DNA from: Ligula intestinalis
Taxonomy: Eukaryota; Platyhelminthes; Cestoda; Diphyllobothriidea; Diphyllobothriidae
Length of the DNA: 64,000 nucleotides
Assembly: GCA_036362985.1 (NCBI GenBank)
Contig: JAYGXS010000002.1
Location: 7,440,637 to 7,504,636 of the forward strand
Direction: 5' to 3'
Below the pieces are notes generated by a model. It made no database searches, was not told where the DNA came from, and saw nothing but the letters and a program-made list of their open reading frames with translations. Below are positions 52,923-64,000 of the stretch, piece by piece. Position 1 is the first letter of the stretch. Each line of letters begins with the position of its first letter. Both the position numbers and the translations under genes were made by a program.

Positions 52923-54436
52923 CCTTTATAACACACACTTGTCTTCTGCCGTAATTTGTTCTGACCTGGTGGCCTCACTCATCATGTTCTTCCAATCATC
53001 CGCCCTCTAAAATTTTCAAGTAGAAACTAAAGTGCGTGTTCGTCGACTCTTAAGCGCCTATGTGGAGGTAGACAACAACCCTGATAGAGTTGGCTTTTGA
53101 CAATCGTGATACCTTCCTTGCAGAGAAACGTGGGAATCGCGGGCATGTATAACCGATGCGCGCTACCTTAGTGTAGGCTTAATGGACCCAGTCTCTACAT
53201 TTTAGTAACGATAGACGTGCGACATGTTCTCGGGAGGTGAGCTTGCGGATTTGTACCCATGATCCTGTACCGTCATCAAGACGAAAGTCGGTGACTAGAG
53301 GGGGAACTGAACGGCACAGTCCGCTAATATATGAACGTACCTGGTTACGATCAGTTTCCGAACGGTGGTTTGCTTACCATCTCTTTACGTTCAGGCTGGT
53401 GGGTACATCAATTCTCAATGATCGAATGAGCCTGCTACAGGTCCTGTCCAAACTGAAAGATTGGTGCTCTCTTAGTTCCATCCCTCAGACGTTCTTCTGA
53501 AATCGCAGTGCTATTTGGTAGGAGGAATGCGTGACGGTGAACTTGAAGGAGGAGATTGGGATGAACGAATATCAAGATGGACATTGAATCCCTGTTTTAC
53601 TATTGTTGGAACGGCAGGCGGGATTGTTAGTTGATTTCGGGTGATTTTTGTCCAGTTGTAAAACAGCGCGAGGCTTGGAGAGGCAAGCAAGGTAGCAAAC
53701 ATTTAATCGGCCAGCATCCTATTTATTTTGCAAAGAAAGTGGATTCCAGACATTTTCGATATTTTTATAAGCGGTTTAAACAAATGTAATGAAATGGCAT
53801 GTGGAGTTCGTGCTGACTCACTGTCAACTGAGCGCAGGAAGTATGCCAACTTCGATTGAACCGTGCCCTCTTGACTCAATGTCGTTCGTGAGTATTTCCG
53901 GAGTAGGATAACGTAAGCTTAGAACTCGCATCCAATCGATAGTAGGAAAAACACAACCTGATAACTCAATTAGCTCATATTTATTTTCATATACATTATT
54001 GGGAATGCGGTGCTCATCAAACCCTTCATAACAGTAGGCACCCTCAGGTGTACCCTATTGCTTTACTAAACTGAAAGCATCTTGTTAGCTACATAGTTCC
54101 AGCATTCCCTGTATGTTGTGGGTATTAAGACCAAATATCCTTTATCAATGTTATTTACTTGTGAGTTCTACTGGTATTAACCATGCTCGGTCTGTTTGTT
54201 GCGCACATGTTGTGCCTTAAATAGTCGGTTTCCTGTACTGTATCTTAACACTTTTTTATATTTCTGCCCAACTATCCATTGCTTAGTTCATGTGTGGTTC
54301 CCATCAGGTCCTGGAAGAAATTGTTATGCTTGTCAGAGTATGCGGAATTTCCAGTGAGCTATTAACTCAAAACTCTTGCTTTTGCCGTTAACAAGTTTAC
54401 AAAATGAAAAAGACGTGTTTTTTCAATATATACAGA
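52923..54436. other. Intergenic region, nothing recognised
   Basis: No exon, RNA or shared repeat was found. A minus-strand AATAAA at 53985-53980 could be the poly(A) signal of the gene at 54437-54793, but it is about 450 bases away. Confidence 0.4.
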
Positions 54437-54793
54437 CTATATTGGAGACGGCAAATTATATCCGGCAAAGGTTCCTGTCATAAACGAGGGTTGTGGCGTT
54501 GCCACTCCAACTGGTTGAAATTCTTCCATTTCTACAGCATTTTTTTGCTGGTTTAGCTTCGCCAAGTCATTTCCTTGGTTCCATTGGCGCCCAATAAATA
54601 CACTGAATATGAGAATAACAGTGCAACCTATCACAATCAGGAGGATTGCGAAGGGGAGAAAAAGGTCCTTATTTGTATAGTCGTATACGTACGGACGTCC
54701 GAAAAATAACAAGAAGACACCTAATATTAGCACACCAAATCCAAAGGTAAATGCCGCATAATTCCTTTTCATGAGCATGAATTCCGAGTCCAT
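54437..54793 (-). CDS. Small two-pass membrane protein, single exon
   Basis: I do not recognise the family. The 118-codon frame runs from ATG to TAG without interruption, in an AT-rich setting where long frames are rare. It predicts two hydrophobic segments, about residues 13-32 (AAFTFGFGVLILGVFLLFFG) and 44-67 (LFLPFAILLIVIGCTVILIF and on). They are separated by a short polar loop, with a basic N-terminus and a 50-residue polar tail ending in Pro/Gly/Ser. No signal peptide is needed if the first segment acts as anchor. The nearest gene is CDK10, which converges on it from the left. It could be a flatworm-specific or fast-evolving tetraspan-like fragment, or a gene whose upstream exon I missed. 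No repeat copy occurs in the window. Confidence 0.6.
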   Translation of the reverse strand: MDSEFMLMKRNYAAFTFGFGVLILGVFLLFFGRPYVYDYTNKDLFLPFAILLIVIGCTVILIFSVFIGRQWNQGNDLAKLNQQKNAVEMEEFQPVGVATPQPSFMTGTFAGYNLPSPI

Positions 54794-54863
54794 GGTGTGT
54801 AATTACTTCCACTTGGTTGAGGATAATATCGACGAAAAATATACGTGGTTTTCTCTTTTCCAC

Positions 54864-56755
54864 GCCTCGCAGTATAATTTTATTAAATTTGCAAGTGAGC
54901 AGCCTTTTGTGTGAATAATTCCAAAAATATATTATATTTGGAGAGAAACCGTGGTAAGTGCTTCATAAAATTTTCGTTTGACTGAAAAAGTCAAAAGGGT
55001 GAGCGACCGTGGTTTTTAATGGGCTATTGTCCCGTGTAATAACTCTTACGTTAGAAAATGTACGCAACTTCGGAAAATATTCGGAAGGCGCGGTATTTAG
55101 GTGGGCTATAACAGGAGTTCAATTGCACAAGTTCAAGGTTGTTTTACAATTCCAATCTATCTGTAGGTTTCCTTATGCATTTACAAACACACAAATTAAA
55201 TTGTGATATTTCTGAGAGGGACAATAGGGTGATTAATCCTGCGAAATCATGCATATGATTATAAGGGGTTCTCAACAAGGTTAAAGGTTGATGTAGGGGG
55301 CGAAACAATGAGCAGTGGACAAATGATCCACCCTATGGGTCGAAGATAGAACGCTGTTAAGATTAGGTATTGACCATATGTAAGGAAATTATTCAGAATA
55401 TAACCAGAAAACAATTTATAGACGTCAAAGACAGTATGATCTTGATATTAGCTACGCTCGAACTAACAAACAACGTCGGAAAAGCACCAAAACAAGGCTA
55501 TAACCTCCACCGTTCTGAACAAAGAATTCAGAGCTTAGGAAGAAGCTCGAGACACATAAGAGCTATGTGAGCTTGACGTTTAAGTCAGCATGTTGACATC
55601 TATAACCACAACAAACACAACCAGATATTGGGCTGGTACAAATTTGAGCTAGCCTCGCCAACAGTCTGAGAAACAAATTTTCTGCTACCACTGCACATAT
55701 GTACAAATAGGGCACTCAAAGGAATTTCTCCTACATATCCCTCAATATAATGATGCTGATACTGAATAAACCAATGCCTAACCCCTTGTGGTGTCCTCAG
55801 ATACACCAGCGAACTCTACCGCAAATGATACACTACAAGATAGCCTGTTAGGTCTCCTTCTGCTTTACAACTATGCCAGTTCATTTACGATTAAACACTG
55901 TTTTTGTTCGGTCATTCATCTTCAGGCCGATAGACAGACTTAAAGGATAACGTATTCAGTTATGTGCAGCGAATGTATTATTCTGAACCAGTGCGTAGAC
56001 ATTAAGAATAGTGTGCTGGTGCTTGGTAGATAAAGTGGAGAGCCAAGCTCGCTCATACTTAGCTGTTCACATAGATTCTACAATAACGGTTAGCTATTCT
56101 ACTGATTTTGCCGATATTTCGCTTCCCAGAAAACGGCCAAGAAGTATCCTTTGCTTACCGAATGTAGACTACGAGGATGAAATCTGTATGGAATATTTCA
56201 GCCCCTTCCAGAAGGGTTTAGGGATGGAAGAAGAGGTAGCTTAACTGAAGCGAGAATGGGTCATCTATAATATGAAGAGGTGCCACGATCTTTTAAGTTA
56301 TCCCACAGATACACTTATTTTCTTCACAATGGGTACATGTTGTCAACTAAGGCGCCCAAGAATGTGGTCCTTATAGACAACAGACCATGCGTACTGAAAT
56401 CTGTCAGCTATTGCGATAGAGTATCGCCCTTTAATTGACTGCCAGGATTTTTTAAACCGGCATTTCTTCTTCAGCTTTATTTATTTTAAAGGCCACTCTG
56501 TTAGCTAACGTTTCCTTAACATCCACCATTGCTAACATTCTGTGCAAGTTCATTGCCTTTGACATCGGTGACGCACTTTTCCTTTTTCCCTTCTCGCACA
56601 CTATTAAAATACGATGAACTGTAGTCCACTCGGGGTTTTACGATTATTATTCTTTTTCTTTAAATAATTAACCATTTTTTCTTGGCGCACATAGGCATAT
56701 ACGCAGTTGTGCGTTTTCTCTGTGACCAAACTGTGGCCGTGGTTGTGGTAGCGTG
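54864..56755. other. AT-rich region, one repeat copy
   Basis: Apart from repeat U at 55625-55770, nothing is recognised. The short frames at 55009-55206 and 56011-56244 have no domain and no splice context. Confidence 0.4.
55625..55770 (-). repeat. Interspersed repeat U, copy 2
   Basis: The reverse complement matches 22727-22865, including the ATATTGAGGG start, ATTCCTTTGAGTGCCCTATT and AGACTGTTGGCGAGGC. Identity is roughly 85 percent by eye. Confidence 0.55.
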
Positions 56756-57085
56756 GTTTATTGACCCGCATACGGTATATTGGCCAAAGAGCGCCACGGC
56801 ACGTAAACATATACTGGAGACCTAGTCTTGAATGCTGCACGCCCCTATTCAGTCTTCTGCGCACTAGTGAACGGAAGAAAATAGAATCGGTGCAGCACTT
56901 CTTCACTAGAAGTGTTTTCAATACAGAACACCGTAACTTAACCTACCAACAAAGGTGCGAACATATAAAGCTGGATCCCCTATGGCTTCGTCGATTGCAG
57001 AAGTGTCTATTTTTACTGTTTAAACTTTTGAATGGTCAAACCTTTAATCCTCTTAGTACAATAAGGCAGCTTGAGCACTCTTGAC
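56755..57085 (+). mobile_element. CR1-like retrotransposon, C-terminal fragment
   Basis: The frame at 56761-57084 reads RPSLECCTPLFSLLRTSERK, then IESVQHFFTRSVF, YQQRCEHIKLDPLWLRRLQK and LFLLFKLLNG. This is the segment after the RT in CR1/Jockey-type proteins, where a 'LEY..P.W..' start and 'LE.VQ..FT' motif are usual. It is 5'-truncated and ends at a TGA. Confidence 0.6.
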
Positions 57086-58440
57086 GCGCCAGTCATCGAG
57101 ACGTATTTTTGTTTCTTCCTATGGTACGTACAGTTAAGTACCGGCAATTCTTTTCAGTAAATGCCATATCAATCTGAAATAAGCAGCCCAAAAGTATTAA
57201 AACCCAGCAAAATTACCCTATCTTTAAGAGAGCTATAACTTTTTTTCTACATTCATGGCAAGTTTCACGAATTTTGGTTGCTGACTTGGTGGAATTTCTC
57301 TTTCACTCTGATGGCGTTCATGGACTTTGAACCCCGCCAGGCTTCATGCTGAAAATAATGCTGCTGAAGCAGCCGCCCGCAGTCTGCTAACCCTTCAGCC
57401 GATAGCGCGCAACTTTTGCCGACAACCATTGAAGGAAGACTGAGAACACTGTGTTCTTGTGCCAACCCTCTCCGTCTCGAACTAATGTTTTTAAACGATA
57501 TGAAACCGTTCTCCTGCTGATGAGTTAACTCAGCTTACAACTGTACATTTATTCCGTTTGTATCATGCCTTTGAAGGCAGGTTTTTTTCACTTAAAACAA
57601 ACACCCTATCTCGCCCAGTATTGACAAAACAAAATACCTGAAACCAAACCAATACTGGCTGCAACATAGGGAGTTTGTTTTAGGTTTTTTTCCGGTCTTC
57701 GAGGTGTTGGAAGGCGCCCAAGGGGTGCATTACCAACTCTTTACAATTGCCTGTAAACTGACAAAATAAACATATTATCATAACAAGCCCCGGAGTTCAC
57801 CACCTGTTACCGCGTGTGAGTGATAAAGAAAAACTTTACATTTGAAAGGGCCCGGCAGAAGGTCAACAAAGCCCTAGTGACCGACAATCTCTCCATCTCT
57901 GAACTCCACTCAAAGAGGACAAGCGTTGAGAAGAAAGTACATAATAACTACCGTCCAGTTTGGATGAAGGTGAGCTAGCCGTGCGCAGGCGGCTTAACTA
58001 ACAGACGGCCAAAGGTGTTTGACCGGCACTACCTCCCAAACTTCAGTAAGAACCGTTGTCAAAACAAAAAGTTTTCGGTCCAAACTCGAAATCGTTATAG
58101 CGTTTGAACCAAGCGTCAAAGGTAACGATGGAGTCGGGTTCATAAATTAACTCAGTGATAAAAATAAATAAATAAATAAATTTTATATTTTTGGCCCGGA
58201 GGGCCTCATCGTTGCAAACTTAATGTTGTGGAAAAATAAATAAAAAGTTGATAAATGCTGCTGTCCGTCGGCAACCACATAGGCAGCAGGGGCGTTTAGA
58301 AATGTAGGCAGATAAATTCATGTTCACTAACATATCGTCCTTTTAAAATAGTAGCCGACACTCATTTCTCTGTGTTTTCTCATCACAAGCCACTTTCCTA
58401 CGCTCTGATATCAAATTTCAACAAGTTGAACCCCGCAAGT
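57086..58440. other. Region without a recognised gene
   Basis: About 1.35 kb with no supported gene. It ends with an (AAAT)n tail-like run at 58159-58183. Confidence 0.4.
58159..58183 (+). repeat. (AAAT)n microsatellite
   Basis: About six AAAT units, followed by a TTTTTGGCCCGGAGGGCC palindrome. It may be the tail of an unrecognised non-LTR element. Confidence 0.75.
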
Positions 58441-58830
58441 CAGTCACTCTGTCCTACAAAACACACACAGGGCTGACTGCACGGTCTAAGTTATAAGTTG
58501 GAAACCCTTCAAGCCACGGCTTTTAGGGCACTGTGATAGCTTCAAGCGCGCCAGATTATTTATAGCGAGGAAAGGATTGCGCTGATTTGTCGACACCAAT
58601 CCCCACCACCAGCATAAAACTTCCGTCCTAGCTAATTGATCACCTGATGTGGGATAGGCGTATTGGCCTACAAGACCGGCGAACCCGTCTACGCGCGCCA
58701 AAGCACGACCTAGCTCCCTTAAATACACCAGGGTTTACACAGTCAGGGGGTTACAATGTGCGGTCATCGTTTGATTCCTAGTCCACGCATCATCCATTAC
58801 ACACACAATACACACTGGGCTGGTAGTGTT
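58440..58830 (+). repeat. Interspersed repeat T, copy 2
   Basis: It matches 11930-12300 in the same orientation along its length. It directly precedes the Gypsy-related terminal segment at 58838. Confidence 0.55.
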
Positions 58831-58837
58831 TCTTGTG

Positions 58838-59200
58838 AATGTGTGGGAGCCTGCTGATGTTGACTCACGCTGTCTGCCTTTGTTCGCCGCGCACTTGGCA
58901 ACCGCTGCCAGAAGCCGTACGCCCCCCTTCTGGCTGCAGCAAGCCCTGCGCAAGTTCCAGCCAATCGATGAGCGTCTGTTTACCTGGTTGGCTGCACCTT
59001 CACACTGAGCCCATTCCACAGGCAAGGTGACACAATTTGGCGTACTGAATCGGCGTGCATAACTCCGCCCGTGTACTGTCTATCCTCCGTCAGTAAAACT
59101 TCTGTCCTCCTACACCGTCTTGCTTGACATGTGATTTGGGGGGACCTTGCGACAATTGGTGACTCCCTCTGAACCCGTCTTTGTTCCAAATCCACGATAT
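58838..59200. repeat. Gypsy-related terminal segment, rearranged
   Basis: Bases 58838-59008 match 61970-62136 directly (SRCLPLFAAHLATAARSRT in one frame). Bases 59010-59136 match the reverse complement of 62131-62250. A TTGGTGACTCCCTCTG stretch at about 59156-59171 resembles a primer-binding site placed after an LTR. The two halves are joined in an order not seen in the other copy. Confidence 0.5.
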
Positions 59201-59209
59201 TTTCCCAGA

Positions 59210-60345
59210 AATATAGTTTTTATAATGACTTCCGATCAGCAAACACGGCGGCATTACTGACACATCTTAACGCTCTCGACTGGTCTGAATTTTTCCAATT
59301 TTTGGATGTAAATGTTTGTACCGATGCACTGTACAAAGTGCTGGATCCACTCATCCTCCAATTTTTCCCGCGTAAGAAGGTAATACATGTCAAGGATGAA
59401 GTGCACCTTCCTCTATCTTTCCACCGTAGGCTGCGTAGGCTCTTTCGTCGCTTGCATCAACAGAAAGACGCTTCAGTTCTGCCCTTGTTCACATTGATCT
59501 TTGAGCAGGCTAAGAAGCTCTCCGAAGAAAAGCAGGTAGCCGATGAGGCCAACTTCGCTGAACACCCTTCTCTTAATGTTGTGAAACTCTTTTCGCGCAC
59601 AGTCAAAGCACAGAGGAAAGCGCAACACCCCATACTTCAAGACGCTTTAGAAAACCCCATAGTTAACGCTAAGTCGACCACCGATAGTTTCAATGCATTC
59701 CTGTCAAAAACGTTTAGTGAAAACTGGTTTGCCGCACTTCCGGCTATCCTGGCTTGGACGGGTGCCGTCCTCGAAACCATAGGTTTTACTGTCTGGGACA
59801 TGACCGTAGCCATCCGTCGTTATCGTCAATCTTATTGTTCAGGACCAGATGACGTTCCAGTTAGCCTTCTAAAAGCTGAAGCGAATGATATCTTTCCGTC
59901 TATTCTTTGTAAGGTATTTAATCTTGCTCTTGAGAGCGAAACCTTTCCTTCGTTGTGGAAGGAATCGCACATAATGCCTATTCGCAAGCATAGCCGATCG
60001 ACGTCATTCGACAACTTTAGGCCTCGAAGATCTTGGAGACCTTAATCAAAGAAAAGATGATGCGTCACTTGACAGAGAACAACCTGCTCAATACAGCTCA
60101 ACATGGCTTTCTTGAGAAACGATCTTGTGACACCTGTCAGCTCTCTTTCTTCGATTATGTGCTGCAAGCTAGAGACAGCGGTTTTGCCACTTATAGCGTC
60201 TATTTTGATTTTACTAACCTCCTCCTTCTGAAACTGGCATCCTTCGGCATAGGTAGCAAGTTTCTGAACTTCATATCTTTCATTTTGGATATTCGCACAC
60301 AGCGACATGCGCATGTCTCAGACCTGTTTACGATTACCTATGACT
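59210..60345 (+). mobile_element. Non-LTR (CR1-like) reverse transcriptase fragment
   Basis: Positions 59302-60045 hold the region before the RT and its start (SYCSGPDDVPVSLLKAEAND, FNLALESETFPSLWKESHIM, DNFRP). After a frameshift at about 60025 come METLIKEKMMRHLTENNLLN, AQHGFLEKRSCDTCQLSFF and SVYFDF (to 60345). It lacks the YADD part and everything after. It is cut off by the Penelope-type module at 60345. Confidence 0.65.
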
Positions 60346-60445
60346 GAGGATTCCCGACGGAATCCGAAACGTCAGGCAAATAAAACTCTTCTTCCAGTGA
60401 TCGCATCTTCGTCTTCTGAACTGCTTCCTGGGACTCGAATATTCG
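60340..60445 (+). repeat. Penelope-type terminal hairpin module
   Basis: CTGAGGATTCC, a CGAC loop, GGAATCC and GAAACGTCAGGC form a perfect 7-base stem followed by GAAACG. The phrases GCAAATAAAACTCTTCTTCC and CTTCCTGGGACTCG follow, as in 51054-51232. It sits exactly between the CR1-like fragment and the Gypsy-like region. Confidence 0.55.
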
Positions 60446-62250
60446 CTACTATTGGCAATATATTTGGGCGCGATGCGCTCGGATCGGCTCGACAGTGGGA
60501 AACATTTGCCCTTCGGGAATCGTCTGACTCTAATGGCTGCTGAACAACGCCATGGTGGTTCACCCTATGATGAGGACGTTTCTGGACTCCAACTCCAGGA
60601 ACTGCCACTGACTACTGGCAGCGGCACCATCCTGTGTGATGTCTGCACTGCCTCCCATCGTCCATTCGTGCCACCATCCCTTTGCCACACAGTTTTCTCC
60701 TCCCTGCACAACCTATCTCACCCTGGTATTCGAGCGACCGACAAGCTGGTCTCCGATCGCTTCATCTGGCCTGGGATGCACAAGGAAATCAAAGCTTGGG
60801 CACGGGCTTGACTGAGCTGTCAACGAAGCAAGGTCCACCGGCACAACATGGTACCCATTGGCACCTTCCTCGGCCCCGGTACGAGGTTCAGTCACATCCA
60901 TCTGGCTATCGTAGGCCCCCTGCCTCCGTCCAACGGCTGTTCCTACCTTCTCACATGTGTAAATCGATTCACCCGGTGGCCGTAGGCTATTCCTCTCCCC
61001 AATGTGGAGGCTTCCACGGTGGTCAGGGCCTTCCTCAGTCGTTGGGTTGCCATCTTCGGCGCTCCATCCACTATCACGACTGATCGCTGTGCTCAGTTCG
61101 AATATAATCTCTCTACTTTTTAGGCTGTACCCGCATCCGCACTACAGCCTTTCACCCGGCTGCCAACGGGATGGTTGAGCGGTTTCATTGCCAATTGAAG
61201 GCCTACCTGCGTGCCGCGGCTGATCCGGAGAACTGGACGAACCATGTCCCCCTGGTTTTCTTGGGCATCCGCTCCTCCCTCAAGTCGGACCTTGACTGCT
61301 CCGCTGCTGAACTGGTGTTCGGCGCCCCTGTCAGACTTCCCGGCGAGCTGATCTCGCCATCTCCTCCAGGTGCGGTCGAGGATCCTGCCAACCTCCTGCA
61401 TAGGCTCCGGCAGTTTCTGCAGACGCTATCCCCGGTTCCACCGAGGCCCTCTGCCTCTGAGTCTTATCTCGAGAAAGACTTGGCGACCTGTACTCACGTC
61501 TTTCTACGATTTGATTGCATCCGGTGGCCCTTGGAACCACCCTACGAGGGACCTTCCAAGTCATCTCGCGTGAGACGAAAATATACCGTATCTAGTGTGG
61601 TACTCGCGAGGAGGTCATGAGCGTTGACTGGCTCAAGGTTGCTGTCCCGGACACATCGTCGGACGAGCCCTCTGGTTTTCCGACCTCTGCTACCTCGCCT
61701 CCCCAACCCGCTATTCTACCGTCTCGCATTTTTTCTCTTCCCTCCTGTCCGCAGCCCCAACCTTTTCCTTCGTTAAGTCTGACACTTCTGCTACTGCCTC
61801 AAAATCTGACACTTCTGCCACTGCTCTCACAAACTCCTCTTCCACATCCCCTGTATATATCACCCGGAGTGGACGACATGTTCATTTTCCTGACCGTTTT
61901 GTCACCCGTATTTTTAGGCCACAATCCTGCCTTCGGCGTCGATTTCCACCGCCTTCGGTCTTGCCGGGGGTACTGTGGGAGTCTGCCGCTGTTGACTCAC
62001 GTTGTCTGCCTTTGTTCGCCGCGCACTTGGCAACCACTGCCAGAAGCCGTACGCTCCCCCTCCTGGCCGCAGCAAGCCCTGCGCAAGTTCCAGCCAATAG
62101 ATGAGCGTCTGTTCACCTGGTTGGCTGCACCTTCACAAGTCAAACAAGATGGTGTAGGAGGACAGAAGTTTTACTGCCGGAAGGTAGAGAGTACACGGGC
62201 GGAGTTATGCATGCTGAGTAAATACACCAAATTTTGTCGCCTTGCCTGCC
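60446..62250 (+). mobile_element. Gypsy-like retrotransposon, integrase to 3' end
   Basis: The integrase reads in broken frames. The zinc finger is at 60700-60830 (HNLSHPGIRATDKLVSDRFI, then C-to-stop, LSCQRSK), followed by the core at 60880-61300 (IVGPLPPSNGCSYLLTCV, FGAPSTITTDR, HPAANGMVERFHCQLKAYLR) and AAELVFGAPVRLPGELISP. A later stretch reads ITRSGRHVHFPDRF near 61860, the usual pol end of such elements. The first catalytic Asp (expected in VDIVGPLP) is Ala, one zinc-finger Cys codon is TGA, and frames shift near 61080 and 61130. It is inactive. No RT or gag is present upstream. Confidence 0.75.
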
Positions 62251-63075
62251 CTCAGTTTGTCGACATCCCAAGTTGCGACAAATGCGTCAGCTGTATGCCT
62301 TTTCAGTCACGTAAACCATGAAAGTCTCAACCTCACCTCAGACATGTAGCATTAGCTGCATTTCCGGGGTAACAGCGGTTTATGACTTAATCTGGCTTAA
62401 GTTAATGTTAAGGTTTAGGCTTAATCATTCGGCGCTTCATCTTCCCCACTAACAACAGTATAGCCGTTCTTGCCTGGGCTCACTCCCTCCCCTCCTATAG
62501 ACAACCGGCTGCCTGCCCTTTGCCTTGTCAGCGCACAATAGGTGCTTTATCAACAAGCGTTATCAATATGTTACTAGGCGGCGCTAACTCAGGTCAGCAT
62601 TAAGCTAATATTCCGGACACGGCCATTCTTATAACGTCGTTTCTTCCCTGTGTTCTGACCATCTCATGGTAGGAGTGCATTTTAGACGAGGAGCGTGTGA
62701 TAGTTGCGATATCAATTATCGATCTGCCCCTGCCATTATGTGCCACAGCGTCGCGGGAGAATCGACTAACACCACCTGACTCCCGGCCCGCACAGCAGCT
62801 ACTAAGCAAACACCACACACTGGGCTGAGGAGTCCGGTTAGCCTCAGTTCGTAGTGTTCAAAAGCAAGCGGAAGTAATCGTTGCAAGAGAAACCGAGATC
62901 ATTGCTTACCTTACTTTCCAGTTTTAGTTTATTTGGTGAGGATAATAGGCAATGCCTTTGAAAACCCTTTAAAGCACGTGTAAAAACCTATCCAAAAATT
63001 TACCACTGCTAACATCGTATTGGCAAACCGTAAGTAGCATTGTTTTTTTACAATATATGTCTTGTTCTTAGAGTT
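62251..63075. other. Region without a recognised gene
   Basis: It holds a short copy of the repeat-T tail (CTGACTCCCGGCCCGC and ACACACTGGGCTGA, about 62778-62826). A CR1-type tail phrase (AATAGGCAATGCCTTTGAAA) lies at 62945. Confidence 0.4.
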
Positions 63076-63425
63076 CAGACTTGGGGAGAGGAGAGGGGAC
63101 GCATGTAATTATCCAAGCGTTGTTTGTACATCTGAAGGGAAGTGGCCTCCACGCCTGACTGTGCAAGGTTGTTCCATTGTTGTACGACACGTTGCGTGAA
63201 GAATTCAGAGCGGAGGTTTAGCTTGGACATCTTCGTGCGCAGTTTCATTGTGTGCCCACGGAGATGAGGCGAGAGGTGCCACTGAAACATGTCTTCAAAG
63301 CGTAATCCTTTCTCAAGACCGTTTATTATATTGTAAAGCTTCGGTAGAAGGCTTCTTTGGTGGCGTCGGTAGGGCAGTCAATGTAAGCTTTGTGCATATG
63401 GTTCCTATCGGCAAGTAGTTTGCTA
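63076..63425 (-). mobile_element. CR1-like retrotransposon, C-terminal fragment
   Basis: The minus-strand frame at 63290-63075 reads FQWHLSPHLRGHTMKLRTKM, then SEFFTQRVVQQWNNLAQSGV and LQMYKQRLDNYM. This is the standard end of CR1 ORF2 (compare KNFFSNRVVDPWNNLPEAIV in the element at 35217-38295). Upstream codons in another frame extend to about 63425. Confidence 0.68.
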
Positions 63426-64000
63426 ATTGCTGCATCATTTTCGTCAAACCAGGCCTGATGTTGTAGATGTGCACGGTCACATCAGCATTCTTATTCATAG
63501 TATTTCTGCGAAAAGTCCCATTTTACGATTGAAAAGTCATGATGGCAAATATATATTTTCGGCAATTCATCAACGGGCCAGTACAATGCAAGGACAGAAA
63601 TGGTCAGTTATAGGTAGTGTAATTCTTAAATGGTTCGCAGTGTAGGGGAGGGAGTTGGTGGTTCAATTAGTCATCGTTGTGATCCCTCGTTTCACGCATG
63701 CGGGTTCTAGCCAGTTCGTGACGTTGGGTCCGGCAAGCAGGGAAGAGGGAGGAGGGGGAGGGATGTTCTCAGTGTCGGCGCGCGTAGTTGATGGAGGCGT
63801 CCGTTTTGACGACACGGTATTCACTGGCCAGGGTAAGCGGACTGCGGCTACGAGTTTCTTTTGAGAGCATAGACTGGTTTTTTCTAGCATGATTGCCACT
63901 GCCTCTGCTGTGGCTAAAATCCACTTGTGCAGGCCTTTGAAGTAATGTTTCGACGTGTGGTATCAAACCTGACAGGCCTCTCTCACGTCCACTTGATGGT
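63426..64000. other. Region without a recognised gene
   Basis: About 575 bases to the window end. The overlapping frames at 63655-63966 lie in a GC-rich patch with no domain or splice context that I can support. Confidence 0.4.

Noticed and set aside
63655..63966. Overlapping frames in a GC-rich patch at the window end
   Set aside because: Frames are open on both strands through composition, with no domain, no splice signals and no repeat partner.
1..64000. CRISPR arrays, operons, rRNA genes or prokaryotic elements
   Set aside because: No regularly spaced repeats, no compact gene order and no rRNA-like stretch are present. The gene structures are eukaryotic.

Overview
This window is animal nuclear DNA, most likely from a parasitic flatworm. 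I favour a diphyllobothriid-type tapeworm, but that assignment is an inference. The evidence is multi-exon genes with GT-AG introns, three consecutive 33-base introns followed by multi-kilobase introns in one gene, and a very dense, layered load of non-LTR (RTE-, CR1- and Jockey-like), Penelope-like and Gypsy-like elements of the kinds known from flatworms. There is no bacterial-style gene organisation. A 10-N assembly gap lies at 14024-14033.

Region 1 (about 1-27909, minus strand) is one long gene, an orthologue of the vertebrate chromatin co-regulator pair ANKRD11/ANKRD12. I traced twelve exons with consistent splice phases. They encode a conserved N-terminal motif, ankyrin repeats, a long low-complexity middle and the conserved ANKRD11/12 C-terminal domain. 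The 5' start, one or two exons between 5738 and 2712, and the 3' end were not found. Its introns hold retroelements in both orientations: a Jockey-like 3' fragment nested in another repeat, a Penelope-like 3' end with a canonical hammerhead ribozyme core, an RTE element of about 3.5 kb, and several interspersed repeats.

Region 2 (about 27910-39032) separates the two host genes and is a pile-up of retroelements. It contains a CR1-like copy (minus) split by a small LTR element with two 295-base LTRs and a 4-base target duplication, then a plus-strand CR1-like fragment tail-to-tail with a nearly full-length minus-strand CR1-like element, then another CR1 3' end.

Region 3 (39033-52892, plus strand) is a complete CDK10 gene: thirteen exons, 379 codons, with the PISSLRE motif and all kinase catalytic residues. 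Two large introns carry a Jockey-like element (with a PHD-like finger and a decayed 2A-like motif) and an RTE element, both in the sense orientation.

Region 4 (52893-64000) has a small single-exon gene for a two-pass membrane protein (minus, 54437-54793), then CR1-like fragments, a defective Gypsy-like integrase region and interspersed repeats.

ANKRD11 and CDK10 are also near neighbours on human chromosome 16q24.3, so the pairing here may be an old linkage. All sequence similarities were judged by eye; no alignments or database searches were run.
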